A DNA stretch of 20,257 bases from positions 1-20,257 of IMG/VR virus record IMGVR_UViG_3300042939_000109; one strand, 5' to 3'. This DNA is from a virus. Made by a program: the position numbers and the translations under genes. Under the pieces are notes generated by a model that was not told where the DNA came from, did not search any database, and saw only the letters and a program-made list of their open reading frames with translations. Below, piece by piece: positions 1-9,814 of this stretch. The first letter of the stretch is position 1. Each line of letters opens with the position of its first letter.

Positions 1-261
1 GTGCTCCGGTCTGATGTCACCCTTGCCGCCGCGACGGTCCTTTTTGCCCTGCATCAGGCACAGCACGTCGCCGAAGAACAGGGCGTGGCCGTTGCGATCC
101 TGCATCTCATTGAGATGCCTGGCGAACAGCGCCCGGTCGCACTTCGGGTTGTCTAGGTGGATGTCTGAGGCCAGCAGGAAGGTCGCCGTGTCGGTGGTGA
201 CCTCATAGGGAATCCGTATCTCCAGCAGCTGAGGCGAGAGCCTGGTGGCGGTGATCGTCAC
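1..261 (-). CDS. Calcineurin-like metallophosphoesterase, partial (C-terminus beyond left edge)
   Basis: The minus frame opens with a GTG at 259-261 and stays open for 87 codons to the window edge. The start overlaps the TGA of the HNH gene by four bases (GTGA). The translation contains SDIHLDNPKCD at about residues 32-42 and FFGD at 62-65, followed by MQGKKD. The first two are the metal-binding DxH and GD blocks of calcineurin-like phosphoesterases, and the MQGK segment recalls a phage-borne subgroup. The family hydrolyses phosphoesters with two metal ions in the cytoplasm; the substrate is unknown. The last GNH(D/E) block would lie outside the window. The residue at the fourth position after GD, often Asp in GDxxD, is Cys here (residue 68). 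Family assignment is from motifs only. Confidence 0.8.
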   Translation of the reverse strand, partial: MTITATRLSPQLLEIRIPYEVTTDTATFLLASDIHLDNPKCDRALFARHLNEMQDRNGHALFFGDVLCLMQGKKDRRGGKGDIRPEH

Positions 262-599
262 GGCTCAAGGGCTGGGGATACTTCAGTGTGCGGACTACTA
301 CCAACCCACCCATCAATCCGCGCCGCACGCTCTACGCAGTGCCAGTCCTGGGCCTCAAACCACTCCCGCCAGTCCGTCGAAGACTTGGCCCCGTTGCACC
401 GGCGGCAGGCTGGCACCAGGTTCTCAGCCACCGTCAGCCCGCCCCGGGAGCGCGGCAGCACGTGGTCAAGGGTGTCCGCCGGGTCGGTGCAATACGCGCA
501 CTGGCTAGCCCAGGCCTCGAAGATCCGGCGGCGGAATCGGGCCTTGGTGATTTTCTTGGGCTGGAGCTCGGTCTGGTTGATCTCGTGACCGAAGGGCAT
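258..599 (-). CDS. HNH endonuclease
   Basis: A 113-residue protein with a compact HNH zinc-finger nuclease core. C34-x2-C37 (CAYC) and C65-x2-C68 (CRRC) are two zinc-binding pairs. Between them lie D45-H46 in LDHVLPRSRGG, with the catalytic general-base His, and N60 in AEN, followed by CNGAK at 68-72. The core is preceded by a basic RFRRRIFEAW stretch, usual for this family. HNH proteins nick or cut DNA. In many siphoviruses one cooperates with terminase in packaging, while others are free-standing homing-type enzymes. This one lies at the lysis end, not beside the terminase in this window. The start ATG at 597-599 overlaps the lysin stop by one base (TGATG), so it probably belongs to the same transcript. 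Confidence 0.93.
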   Translation of the reverse strand: MPFGHEINQTELQPKKITKARFRRRIFEAWASQCAYCTDPADTLDHVLPRSRGGLTVAENLVPACRRCNGAKSSTDWREWFEAQDWHCVERAARIDGWVGSSPHTEVSPALEP

Positions 600-1885
600 C
601 AGCGCTCAGCGATGACTGCCCATCCCGTGTTTGCGCCTTCCACCATCCACCGTGGGCCGAAGTTCCGCCGGCTGTACCTGGCGAACCGGGCCACGCCTCC
701 CAGGGTGGCGCCGCTCACCAGATCGGCCTCACCGAACGGGTCGTGCACGACCAGGTGATCCTTCGTGTAGCCCACCACGATCAGCCAGTGGCCACCGCCG
801 GAGGGTGCCGACACCGGGCCGCGGTGCAGGAACCCGACCGGCACGGGCACGCCGCGGTTGATCTGCTGCTCCAGATCGGCGAACCCGGCCACCTTGTTGA
901 ACTTCGCCCGGATCCCGAAGCTCGACAGCGCCCGAATCTGCGCGGTCGGGTCGGTGGTGTCGCCGTACTGCTGGACCCGCTTCAGATACTGATCGTCGCC
1001 ATTGGCGCCCTTGAGGGTCTCGGGCTTGAGGTACTGCAGCAGCATGGCGCAGCTGGAGCTGAAACACATCCGCGCCGCCTGGGCCCGGTCGGCGCTGTCC
1101 ATCTGCGCGTACCAGGGCACCTGCAGCGGGTTGCCGTGGCCGCCCTGCTGCTGCAGCTCCACCACCGGCCGCCCCGCCTGCGAGATTGCCGCCACTGCTC
1201 GGGCGAAGTAGGCCTCCCGATCCGCCAAGCCGTTGGCGGGGTCGCGGCCGTTGACTTTTGCCGAAACCTGCCGGCAGCTGGCGCCCTGATCCACGAACGC
1301 ATTGATCGCGTTCAGGTGCCACCAGAACCCGGCGCTGGTGAAGGGATACCGGATCGACACGTAGGACGCCCCGTCCATCACGTCTGGGTCTTTGATGTAG
1401 TCGGCGAAGCGCTGGTAGTTGTAGCGGCCCGTGAGCTGAATCGCCCCGGCGCCTCTGAACCGGCGACCGTCACCGGTGCGGGTGTTCCCCAGGTCCTGCC
1501 GGCCTTCGTAGGCGTCGCCGCTGGCGAGCTCCAGCATCCACCGCAGGCCGCCGGATTCGTGGCCGACCTGGGCCAGGAAGTGCCGGATCCTCGCCGGGGT
1601 GTTGATCGCGAATCTCCGCAGGCAGGAGTTGAGATCCGCCAGCTGCGACGCGCTGGGCGATCTGGTGAACACCGCCGCGGCCTGGGCCATTGTCACCAGC
1701 TCGGCGGGCGGTGCCGGCGCTGCAGGGCTGCCCTGTGCCCGCCAGCCGTCCGTGAACTCCTGCAGAATGTCCGGGTGATCCCTCAGGCGTTCATCCAGTC
1801 GGCCCAGGGCAGCCAGCTGGTGAGGGGTGATGGTACCGGCGCGGGCGAGATGCTCGGCGGCGCCGCGAACGGTGGCGAAAGTCAT
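599..1885 (-). CDS. Two-domain endolysin: GH19-type glycosidase plus C39-like cysteine peptidase
   Basis: I place the start at the ATG of 1883-1885, which forms an ATGA overlap with the preceding small gene. The open frame continues 35 codons upstream but that part is arginine/proline-rich and overlaps another gene. The 428-residue product has a helical N-terminus (1-55), a proline/alanine linker, and a chitinase-class GH19-like domain (about 65-235). That domain carries HESGG at 109-113 with candidate catalytic E110, EGR with E127, and RFRGAGAIQLTGR. A second domain (about 250-428) looks like a C39-type papain-fold peptidase: MCFSSSCAM at 273-281 with candidate nucleophile C274, GGHWLIVVGY with H366, and HDPFG with D382. 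GH19 phage lysins cleave peptidoglycan glycan strands. The peptidase could cut peptide stems or cross-links, which is inference. No signal peptide is seen, so release would need a holin. Confidence 0.88.
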   Translation of the reverse strand: MTFATVRGAAEHLARAGTITPHQLAALGRLDERLRDHPDILQEFTDGWRAQGSPAAPAPPAELVTMAQAAAVFTRSPSASQLADLNSCLRRFAINTPARIRHFLAQVGHESGGLRWMLELASGDAYEGRQDLGNTRTGDGRRFRGAGAIQLTGRYNYQRFADYIKDPDVMDGASYVSIRYPFTSAGFWWHLNAINAFVDQGASCRQVSAKVNGRDPANGLADREAYFARAVAAISQAGRPVVELQQQGGHGNPLQVPWYAQMDSADRAQAARMCFSSSCAMLLQYLKPETLKGANGDDQYLKRVQQYGDTTDPTAQIRALSSFGIRAKFNKVAGFADLEQQINRGVPVPVGFLHRGPVSAPSGGGHWLIVVGYTKDHLVVHDPFGEADLVSGATLGGVARFARYSRRNFGPRWMVEGANTGWAVIAER

Positions 1886-2034
1886 TTCAGATCGGGCAGG
1901 CGGTCGCCAGTGGCGTGATCGGCGCGGCGGTAGAGCCGGCGCCAGGTGGGCTTGACGACCAGCTCTGCAAAGCCGGTGGTGAGGGTCCACATCGCCAGCC
2001 CCAGCAGCAGGTCAGCGTTCGGGTGCAGCGTCAT
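1882..2034 (-). CDS. Small membrane protein in lysis cassette (holin-like candidate)
   Basis: A 50-residue open frame starts at ATG 2032-2034 in an ATGA overlap with the gene before it and ends at 1882 in an ATGA overlap with the lysin. It is nested in a longer artificial frame, but these two couplings define it. One hydrophobic segment (about residues 9-27, LLLGLAMWTLTTGFAELVV) is followed by a basic tail beginning KPTWRRLYRR. A single short membrane span with a positively charged C-terminus directly before an endolysin is a common holin or holin-accessory layout. No family was recognised, so the role is inferred from size, topology and position. Confidence 0.7.
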   Translation of the reverse strand: MTLHPNADLLLGLAMWTLTTGFAELVVKPTWRRLYRRADHATGDRLPDLK

Positions 2035-2297
2035 GCGTCGGGGTCGGTGGGTCGGCTGGATTCGCGGCGGTGGAGGGCCGGGTTCTTGGTCCAGTACCCC
2101 ACGACCCCGCCCGCAGCCGCGCCCAGGGCTAGGTCGGAGGCGCGGGTGATCATGCTGTGGCCGGTCATCCAGCAGCTGTCCAGATCCTTGCCAGCCACAC
2201 GGCAATCGATGATGTAGCCGACGCCGCCGACGATCGCCAGGCCGGCTGTCACGGCCCCCAGCCACGCAGGTGCCTGGCGGGTCATGCCGGGTTTCAT
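2031..2297 (-). CDS. Membrane protein in lysis cassette (holin candidate)
   Basis: An 88-residue protein with two hydrophobic stretches: about residues 12-31 (AWLGAVTAGLAIVGGVGYII) and about 55-69 (LALGAAAGGVVGYW). A Cys- and Asp-containing loop lies between them and the C-terminal tail is polar. The first start codon (ATG 2295-2297) forms an ATGA overlap with the upstream gene; a second Met at residue 5 could give a dual start, as in some holins. Two spans, small size and position just ahead of the lysin make it the best holin candidate of the three small genes here. Both spans are glycine/alanine-rich. I recognise no named family. Confidence 0.75.
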   Translation of the reverse strand: MKPGMTRQAPAWLGAVTAGLAIVGGVGYIIDCRVAGKDLDSCWMTGHSMITRASDLALGAAAGGVVGYWTKNPALHRRESSRPTDPDA

Positions 2298-2485
2298 TTT
2301 CCCGCCTCCGACCGTCGCTCTACGTCCCTGAGCCGCTCTTCGTGGTCTCTGAGCATCTCCTGAATCCCCCCAAGGATGGTGGTGGTTCGGGCCTCGAATC
2401 TGCCCAGGCCGTTGGCGATCTTCCAGAGGGCTGTGACTCCTGCGCCGCAGAGGCCGAGAGCGGCAACAACGAACTCGGGTCCCAC
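2294..2485 (-). CDS. Small protein with N-terminal membrane span and coiled coil (lysis accessory)
   Basis: A 63-residue protein from a GTG at 2483-2485. It has one hydrophobic span (about residues 5-22, FVVAALGLCGAGVTALWK) and then a charged helical tail with IQEMLRDHEERLRDVERR, a probable short coiled coil. The layout recalls phage inner-membrane lysis accessories such as haemolysin XhlA-type or i-spanin proteins, though sequence identity to either is not evident. The start is uncertain: the frame is open back to the stop of the previous gene at 2528-2530, and an in-frame CTG at 2510-2512 would add the residues MTTDTTAAP. No ribosome-binding site clearly favours either start. Confidence 0.75.
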   Translation of the reverse strand: MGPEFVVAALGLCGAGVTALWKIANGLGRFEARTTTILGGIQEMLRDHEERLRDVERRSEAGK

Positions 2486-2527
2486 TGGTGCTGCGGTTGT
2501 ATCTGTGGTCAGTCTGCGGACCCCGCC

Positions 2528-2899
2528 CTAGATCACCTGCAGTAGCTGCACCGTCACGTCGAACAGCAGGCCGCTGCGGTGGGTTTCCGCAGGCTCAGCG
2601 GCATAGACCCAGGCCGTGCCAAGCGGCACGATGTTCGCCGGGTCGCTGTGGCCTGCCCAGATCACGTTCGGCAGCAGGAATGAACGGGCGCCACCGTGCT
2701 GCCCCCGGTAGTGGTTGCGGATCTCCTGGGCCTGGTCCTGGCCAATCGTTTCGTAGACCAGCTCCAGGTTGACGCCGTAGCGCGTATCGCCATGCAGGAA
2801 CCGCACCGAGCCGCCGCCGAAGCCCGTCTCGGTGGTGACGGGGAACAGGCCGAAGCCGTAGCGGCGCTTGGAGGGTCGAACCGCCGGGAAGCTGGCCAT
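2528..2899 (-). CDS. Minor tail protein, paralogue of the adhesin N-terminal domain
   Basis: A 123-residue protein starting at ATG 2897-2899, with its TGATG overlap to the upstream gene. It aligns over its length with the first 125 residues of the LamG adhesin encoded at 3347-4687. Shared landmarks in order are FPA, PSxR, a GF.G segment, QAxxIxNHYxGxxG, RSFxLP, a W-Y-A box and a final hydrophobic strand. This order (glycine-rich start, an alternating strand, then GG.xSFxLP) also resembles lambda gpM-type minor tail proteins that bind the tail tip. That comparison is by pattern only. Its position after the tail tip and adhesin genes supports a role in the distal tail. It could be an independent subunit or a competing partner of the adhesin N-domain. 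Confidence 0.82.
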   Translation of the reverse strand: MASFPAVRPSKRRYGFGLFPVTTETGFGGGSVRFLHGDTRYGVNLELVYETIGQDQAQEIRNHYRGQHGGARSFLLPNVIWAGHSDPANIVPLGTAWVYAAEPAETHRSGLLFDVTVQLLQVI

Positions 2900-3315
2900 C
2901 AGTTCTGCAGGGTAATCACGCTGCTGCCGACGCTGAAGGTGGTGTTACTGGTGGTGACGTTCCCTCCGAAGTCGTTGTAGAACACCAGCAGATCATTGGC
3001 CGCGGTGCCCGTGGACTTGTAGACCACGGCGCCAGCAGCGGTGATCGTTGAGCTGGCCCAAGATTCGGCGGCGAACGTCAGCGTGGTGCGGTCGTTCGCG
3101 TTGTCGCGGGCCACGGTGCAGGTCACGGTCTTGCCGCCAGCGGTGTATCCGCCCGATGCCGCCACCTCGTTGGTCACGTCGGCCCGGTCGGCGTGCGTGT
3201 CTTTGTTCGGGGTGTAGCTGCTGGTCACCAGCATCATCTTGAAGGTGTTGGTGTCCAGGTCGATGTTGCCCCGGGCCAGGTCTTCGTGGAACGAGTTGTA
3301 GATCAGGCTGGCCAT
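2899..3315 (-). CDS. Phage structural (tail-associated) protein
   Basis: A 138-residue protein starting MASLIYNSFHEDLARG. The pattern IDLDTNTFKMMLVTSSY, then DVTNEV, GGYTAGGKT, SWASSTITA, AVVYKS and NDLLVFYNDFGG, is widespread among siphovirus virion-associated proteins of unknown exact role, usually encoded near tail fibre genes. It is predicted all-beta, with no membrane span or signal peptide. It follows the LamG adhesin after a 31-base spacer and is translationally coupled to the next gene. I am confident that it is a phage structural-type protein but not about its precise place in the virion. Confidence 0.85.
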   Translation of the reverse strand: MASLIYNSFHEDLARGNIDLDTNTFKMMLVTSSYTPNKDTHADRADVTNEVAASGGYTAGGKTVTCTVARDNANDRTTLTFAAESWASSTITAAGAVVYKSTGTAANDLLVFYNDFGGNVTTSNTTFSVGSSVITLQN

Positions 3316-3346
3316 GGTGGTCTGGGGTTTGGGGTCAGGCTAGGGA

Positions 3347-4683
3347 TCAGGAATCAGGGAACGGCGCAGTCGGTGGAGTGAAGTTGGCGGTGTAGCGGGC
3401 GACGCCTTTGGTGATGCGCACTTCGTCGATGTAGCCAACAAAATACCTAGGCGACACACTGGAATCTCCTAGCCTGATTTTGGATAGCGTCAAAGTGGAG
3501 CTATCAGTCTTGGTGCCTAAGCCTACTCCGTTTTTGTAAAGCGTGCTAACGCCTGAACTTCTAACCAGGGCAATATGGTTCCATTCATTCAAATCAAAAG
3601 AAAGACCGGTAGCGAATAGAGCGCCACCGTTTAGCTGCACTCCTGGGGCAAATGAGCTTGCCCTAATAAGCAAATTGCTTTCGTTGTTTGCTGATAGAAC
3701 TGTATCAAGCTGAGTGCCGCCCATGCCTGTCCTAAAAACCCAAAACTCAATTGTAAAATCTCCGTCGAAAGTAAATGCACTATTGCTCGGTGTAATAATT
3801 GCGCCACCGCTAACGAAATTGCCTGATGACCCGCCAAACTTCGACTGCGCTGTCGATACCGTCACCGTGCCGCTTTCGATTGACATCGAAAACGCATTTG
3901 AACTGCTGTCTGTAAACGTCGTCGAGCCGTTGCTGCCATCCATGTGCAGCAGCAGCGAGACGTTAGCGAAGTTGGGATCTGTCGAGGATGTCCCGCCATC
4001 TGCTGCTCCAGCTACCAGGCTCAGGCTGATAGTTTCGTTAATTCCAAGCGCTCCAGTATTTGCGGATCCTCCTATGGCAAATCCTAAATACAAGGCTCTA
4101 CTGATTCCATCAATCTCAACATCACCGAACACCTCGCCAGGCTCTAGCGACAGCGCAATGGTTTTATTGATGCCGTTCAACGCAACAAACGCCGCGCCTC
4201 CGGCCACGGACAGCGTAATCGCTTCGCTGATCCCGGGCGCATACTCGCCACTATTAGCAGCGCCAGCGCTCAGCCGCAGCCGCAGGAACAGGTCGGCGCC
4301 AACCACGCTGGCGGCAACAGGCGGTACGGTCTCAAGCGTCAGGCTGACGTTGTGGCCACCGCAGGGGAGATCCTCAACTGAGCCTGGCCCCGCGTACCGC
4401 CAGATGTAGTTGCCTGGCACGTAGTCGGTGATGCTGCCGTAGCTCACCACCTCAGTCGGCAGTGCGAACGACCTGAACTCGCCGCGCCGGCCGTTGTAGT
4501 GGTTCCAGATGTCCAGCATCTGCGCCTGTGTTAGGCCCAGGAATGTCAGCCGCAGTTGTGCCGACAGAAAAACATTGCTGTGCCTGACGCGATTCTGCGC
4601 GCCGCTGAATCCGCTGAATGCCGTGGCAGGATACTCGCCAGGGGTGAAGGTGCGAGAGCTTGGGATTAAGGCGGGGAAGGTGG

Positions 4684-4687
<4 letters not shown>
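3347..4687 (-). CDS. Tail adhesin with gpM-like N-domain, repeat stalk and C-terminal LamG domain
   Basis: The start is ATG 4685-4687, in an ATGA overlap with the J-like gene, giving 446 residues; seven upstream codons in frame were left out. Three parts are visible. Residues 1-125 are a paralogue of the protein at 2528-2899. Residues about 131-235 hold degenerate repeats of about 21 residues, beginning GISEAITLSV, GINKTIALSL, GISRALYLGF and GINETISLSL. Residues about 238-446 are a concanavalin A/LamG-like beta sandwich (SLLLHMDG, FTIEFWV, WNHIALVRSSG, YIDEVRITKGVARY) common at phage tail tips as a sugar-binding module. A likely job is receptor binding at the distal tail, with the N-domain anchoring. 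The LamG part is clearly less GC-rich than its surroundings (26 of 60 bases at 3661-3720). Confidence 0.88.
3983..4297 (-). repeat. Degenerate ~21-residue tandem repeats in adhesin stalk
   Basis: In the adhesin, GI-x2-x-I-x-LS-like units begin at residues 152, 172, 194 and 215, spaced 20, 22 and 21. A weaker related unit lies at 131-151 (FLRLRLSAGAANSG). The units look like short beta-strand modules linking the anchor domain to the LamG head. DNA identity between units is low, so the duplication is old or selected only at protein level. Confidence 0.7.
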
Positions 4688-6989
<2,302 letters not shown>

Positions 6990-6993
<4 letters not shown>

Positions 6994-7451
6994 AACCGGC
7001 ACCCCACGCCCATGAGCGCTGTCGTCAGTGTGCGGGGCGGCACTGTTGCGCCGACCGGGGCCAGTGCGCTGCCGAGCTCCAGGGTGAACGAGGTGACCGT
7101 GGCGGCAGCGCCCACCACCTGGCCGTTGAACTGGGCCACGAGCTCCTGGCCTGCCACTGGGCCAGCAGCTGCGGCGAAATTATCGAACTGGTAGACCTGC
7201 AGCTCAGCGACCCAGCCTGCCGCCCGCGCCCGCTCGCACACCACCACGGCCCGGGGTGTGGCGGGGAGCCGGACGCTGATCGCCTGCTCCGTGCCGCTGT
7301 CGCCCTCCACGAAACCGTCAGCGATCAACGCCACGTAATCCCACTGCGCTGAGCTCCAGGTCACCTGCGTGGACCAGTACGACTGCCAGCGCTCACGCAC
7401 GATTCCCGATGCGTCGGTGAGCTTGAGGAACTGCGCCTGTGCCCTGGCCAT
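6990..7451 (-). CDS. Minor tail protein between tape measure and tail tip (unknown family)
   Basis: A 153-residue protein beginning MARAQAQFLKLTDASGIV, with a GGAG at suitable distance before ATG 7449-7451. It starts three bases after the tape measure stop and ends in an ATGA overlap with the J-like gene. The sequence is mixed alpha/beta, with WQSYWSTQVTWSSAQWDYV near the N-terminus and an alternating hydrophobic region further on (VTSFTLELGSAL). I see no membrane span or nuclease/peptidase motif. It is the only gene in the slot where lambda has L, K and I plus M, so a baseplate or distal tail role is likely from position only. Confidence 0.72.
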
Positions 7452-7454
7452 CGC

Positions 7455-9446
7455 TCAGCTCCACCCCAGCGCGGTGCGCGCCTGTGGTGTGCGCAGGGTG
7501 CCCACCACCTGCTCAGCGACCTGCTGCAGGCCCCGTTCAAAATCATCCATCGAGACCCAGCGGGAGCCGTCCTGCTGCTGCATCACCGGGCCCGTGGTGA
7601 CGTTGATCTGTGGGGTGGTGGCGCGGGTGGGAGTGCTGGTGGAACCGCTGGAGGGAATCACGCTGCCGCCCCTGGCGCCGCCCAGGAAGCGGGAGCTGGC
7701 GGCCTGCATCTTGGACTCGGGAATGATGTACTCGCGCTCGCGGCGCTCACCCACCAGGGCCAGGGTGGGGCGATCGACAATGCCACCTTCGGCGAAGGCG
7801 GGGACGGGCAGGATCGGGACTCTGCCGATGGGGCTCCTGCCCACGGCAACGGCCAGCCGGTTAAACGCGTCGATCAGCACGTTCACTAGGCCGCCTACTC
7901 GGTTCACGGCATTCACCACGAACGTGAGCATTCCGCGCACGGCGTTCTGGATTCCGGTGATCATCCCGTTCCATATCCCGCTGACGAACGTGGCCACGCT
8001 CTGCATTGCCCGAGGCAGGAACTCGGTCAGGGTTGACCAAGCGTTGCGGATCGGTTCGACCAGATAGGTTTTGAACGCTTCACCCATGGCAGTCCAAATA
8101 CCCACCACCGCATCACGCCACGTATCGACGATGCCTTGCAGGGTGGAGAAATCGCCGCTCCAGATCTTGCGGATTTCATTGCCCCATGCCTTAATTGCGC
8201 CGGTGAGGGTGTTCAGGCTGGCGGTGACGATGCCCACCACCGCATCCCACAGCCGCACGAACGGCTCGCGGGCGAACTCCGTCCACTTCCACAGCCAGGA
8301 GACAAACTGCGTCAGGGGCTCGCGGAACGCAATCGCCATGGCCACCACGGCGGCGATGGCCAGCACGGTCCAGCCGACGGGGCCAGAGAAGAATGCGATC
8401 AGGCCGGGGAGCAAGGTGGCCGTGAACCATCCGAGCAGGCCCAAGAATGCCGCCTTGATCGCCACGATGGCAGGCACCACGGCGCCAGCCCAGCCGGCGA
8501 TGGTGGCGCCGATGTTCAGGCTGCCAATAATCATCATCGCCTGGCCAATCCCTGTGATAACTGAAGCGACCGGGCCCGCCGCTACAGCAAATGCAACCAG
8601 CGCAAGCGCCGTTGTCTGGATTGGCTCGGGGAGCTGGGCGAAAGCCGTAACCAGTGACGTGATGCCGCGCACAAACGGCACAAGAATTGGCAGCAGATTC
8701 TCGCCCAGCTCGGTTCGCAGATCCTTTAGCGCTTTGTCAAACTCCTGCATTGCGGTCGGCGGCGGCGGCACGATTTTGTTCAGTTCGGCGGCGGCTTGAA
8801 TCATCACCTCCGTTGTGATCTTGCCCTCGCTGCCCAGTTTTTTGATTTCGGACGCCGACACGCCCATCACCTTGGCCACGGCTTGGCCCACAGCAGGCAT
8901 TCGCTCCATGATCGAGCGGAGTTCGTCGCCCTGCAGCTTGCCAGATCCCAACGCCTGGCTCAGCTGAAGCAACACCTCACTGGTGTCGTAGGTCGAGAGG
9001 CCGACTTGCTTGGCGGCCTTGTTGACGCCAAAGAACACCGTTTCTATGTCCTGCAGACTGACACCCATCGGCCGCAATCTGCCGTAGAGATTGGTCACGG
9101 CATTCTGCGCTTCAACGTTGCCGAGGGCGAACTGTTCTGCCGCACGCGCAGCCACATCAGTCACGTCCGCTACCTCGCCGTATTGCTTGGCAAGAGCGTT
9201 GATCCTGATGCTGGACTGCTCAGCCTCAATGCCGGCATTCAGCAGGGTGCGCCCAACAGTGGCGAGGCCGATTGTTGCGGCAACGTCAGCAACGCCGCGC
9301 AAGGCGCCGCGCATTTGGCCGAAGGGGGAAACAGAAGCACCGGCGGACTTGCCAACGCCGGCCAGATCGGCGCCGAGTTTCTGCAGGGCATTGCCGCCGT
9401 CAACCTTGGCGACGATCCTCAGGACGGCATCCATGTTCATCGCCAT
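7455..9446 (-). CDS. Tape measure protein
   Basis: A 663-residue protein. Residues about 70-215 match the tape measure domain seen in many siphoviruses: LYGRLRPMGVSLQDIETVFF, LLQLSQALGSGKLQGDELRS, IMERMPAVGQAVAKVMG and LGSEGKITTEVMIQA. A long run of hydrophobic helices follows (about 270-375, including VVPAIVAIKAAFLGLLGWFT), as expected for proteins that enter the host membrane during DNA injection. Near the C-terminus is AFAEGGIVDRPTLALVGERR, a motif common at the end of tape measures. Length sets tail length; at about 0.15 nm per residue this gives a tail near 100 nm. The start ATG overlaps the chaperone stop as TAATG, with AGAGGGA upstream as a plausible ribosome-binding site. Confidence 0.96.
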   Translation of the reverse strand: MAMNMDAVLRIVAKVDGGNALQKLGADLAGVGKSAGASVSPFGQMRGALRGVADVAATIGLATVGRTLLNAGIEAEQSSIRINALAKQYGEVADVTDVAARAAEQFALGNVEAQNAVTNLYGRLRPMGVSLQDIETVFFGVNKAAKQVGLSTYDTSEVLLQLSQALGSGKLQGDELRSIMERMPAVGQAVAKVMGVSASEIKKLGSEGKITTEVMIQAAAELNKIVPPPPTAMQEFDKALKDLRTELGENLLPILVPFVRGITSLVTAFAQLPEPIQTTALALVAFAVAAGPVASVITGIGQAMMIIGSLNIGATIAGWAGAVVPAIVAIKAAFLGLLGWFTATLLPGLIAFFSGPVGWTVLAIAAVVAMAIAFREPLTQFVSWLWKWTEFAREPFVRLWDAVVGIVTASLNTLTGAIKAWGNEIRKIWSGDFSTLQGIVDTWRDAVVGIWTAMGEAFKTYLVEPIRNAWSTLTEFLPRAMQSVATFVSGIWNGMITGIQNAVRGMLTFVVNAVNRVGGLVNVLIDAFNRLAVAVGRSPIGRVPILPVPAFAEGGIVDRPTLALVGERREREYIIPESKMQAASSRFLGGARGGSVIPSSGSTSTPTRATTPQINVTTGPVMQQQDGSRWVSMDDFERGLQQVAEQVVGTLRTPQARTALGWS

Positions 9447-9814
9447 TACAGTTTCCCTCTTTTTGCGGGCTTCGGCTCAGCGGCCTTGTTGATCAGTTCC
9501 TTAGCGCGGCTCTCCATGATCTGCAGATCCTCCAGAGCCTGGCGCCGGTTACCCACAGCGTAAAGATCCATCATTTGCAGGACTACGCCATAATCCAGGC
9601 CGATCACACCAGAGCCGCCAACCCTCCACTGGGTCTGGCACTGCAGGAACAGCATCACGGCGTCTTCGTGCTCGGGCCAGACCTCGAACTGCTTGGGCTT
9701 GGTCACGCTCTCCGGCAGACAGGATGCGTCCGCTCCGTAGGCCTGCAGGTCCGCCAGTAGGTCGTCATTGGCGCCGCCGTCACCGCCCCACCAGTGATCG
9801 ACAGCGCCCGTCAG
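9446..9814 (-). CDS. T-domain extension of tail assembly chaperone (GT), DUF1799-like, made by -1 frameshift
   Basis: This frame has no convincing start of its own. The GTG at 9704-9706 lies inside a frame that stays open back into the upstream chaperone gene, where the slippery run AAAAAAC sits right before the TGA. Slippage by -1 at 9814-9820 joins the 123-residue upstream product to 122 more residues starting LTGAVDHWWGGDGG, for a 245-residue fusion. The extension contains FEVWPEHEDAVMLFLQCQTQ and GLDYGVVLQMMDLYAVG, resembling DUF1799 proteins found between tail tube and tape measure genes. In lambda the equivalent GT protein binds tape measure and tail tube subunits during tail assembly. 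The fused form is inferred from sequence, not shown experimentally. Confidence 0.88.
   Translation of the reverse strand: MTGAVDHWWGGDGGANDDLLADLQAYGADASCLPESVTKPKQFEVWPEHEDAVMLFLQCQTQWRVGGSGVIGLDYGVVLQMMDLYAVGNRRQALEDLQIMESRAKELINKAAEPKPAKRGKL

Noticed and set aside
743-1918. Long plus-strand open frame of 391 codons opposite the lysin gene
   Set aside because: It has no recognisable motif and lies opposite a gene with clear GH19 and C39 landmarks. High GC content yields long antisense frames. Other plus-strand frames of over 150 codons (for example 14633-15631, 15752-16747, 5671-6219 and 10185-10844) are rejected for the same reason.
1886-1990. N-terminal extension of the lysin frame
   Set aside because: The 35 extra codons overlap the small membrane protein gene and are basic, low-complexity sequence. 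The ATG at 1883-1885 is in an ATGA overlap, as elsewhere in the operon.
9446-9706. Stand-alone 86-residue gene starting at GTG 9704-9706
   Set aside because: The frame is open upstream to the slippery site with protein-like sequence, so the GTG is internal and the segment is better explained as the frameshifted extension.
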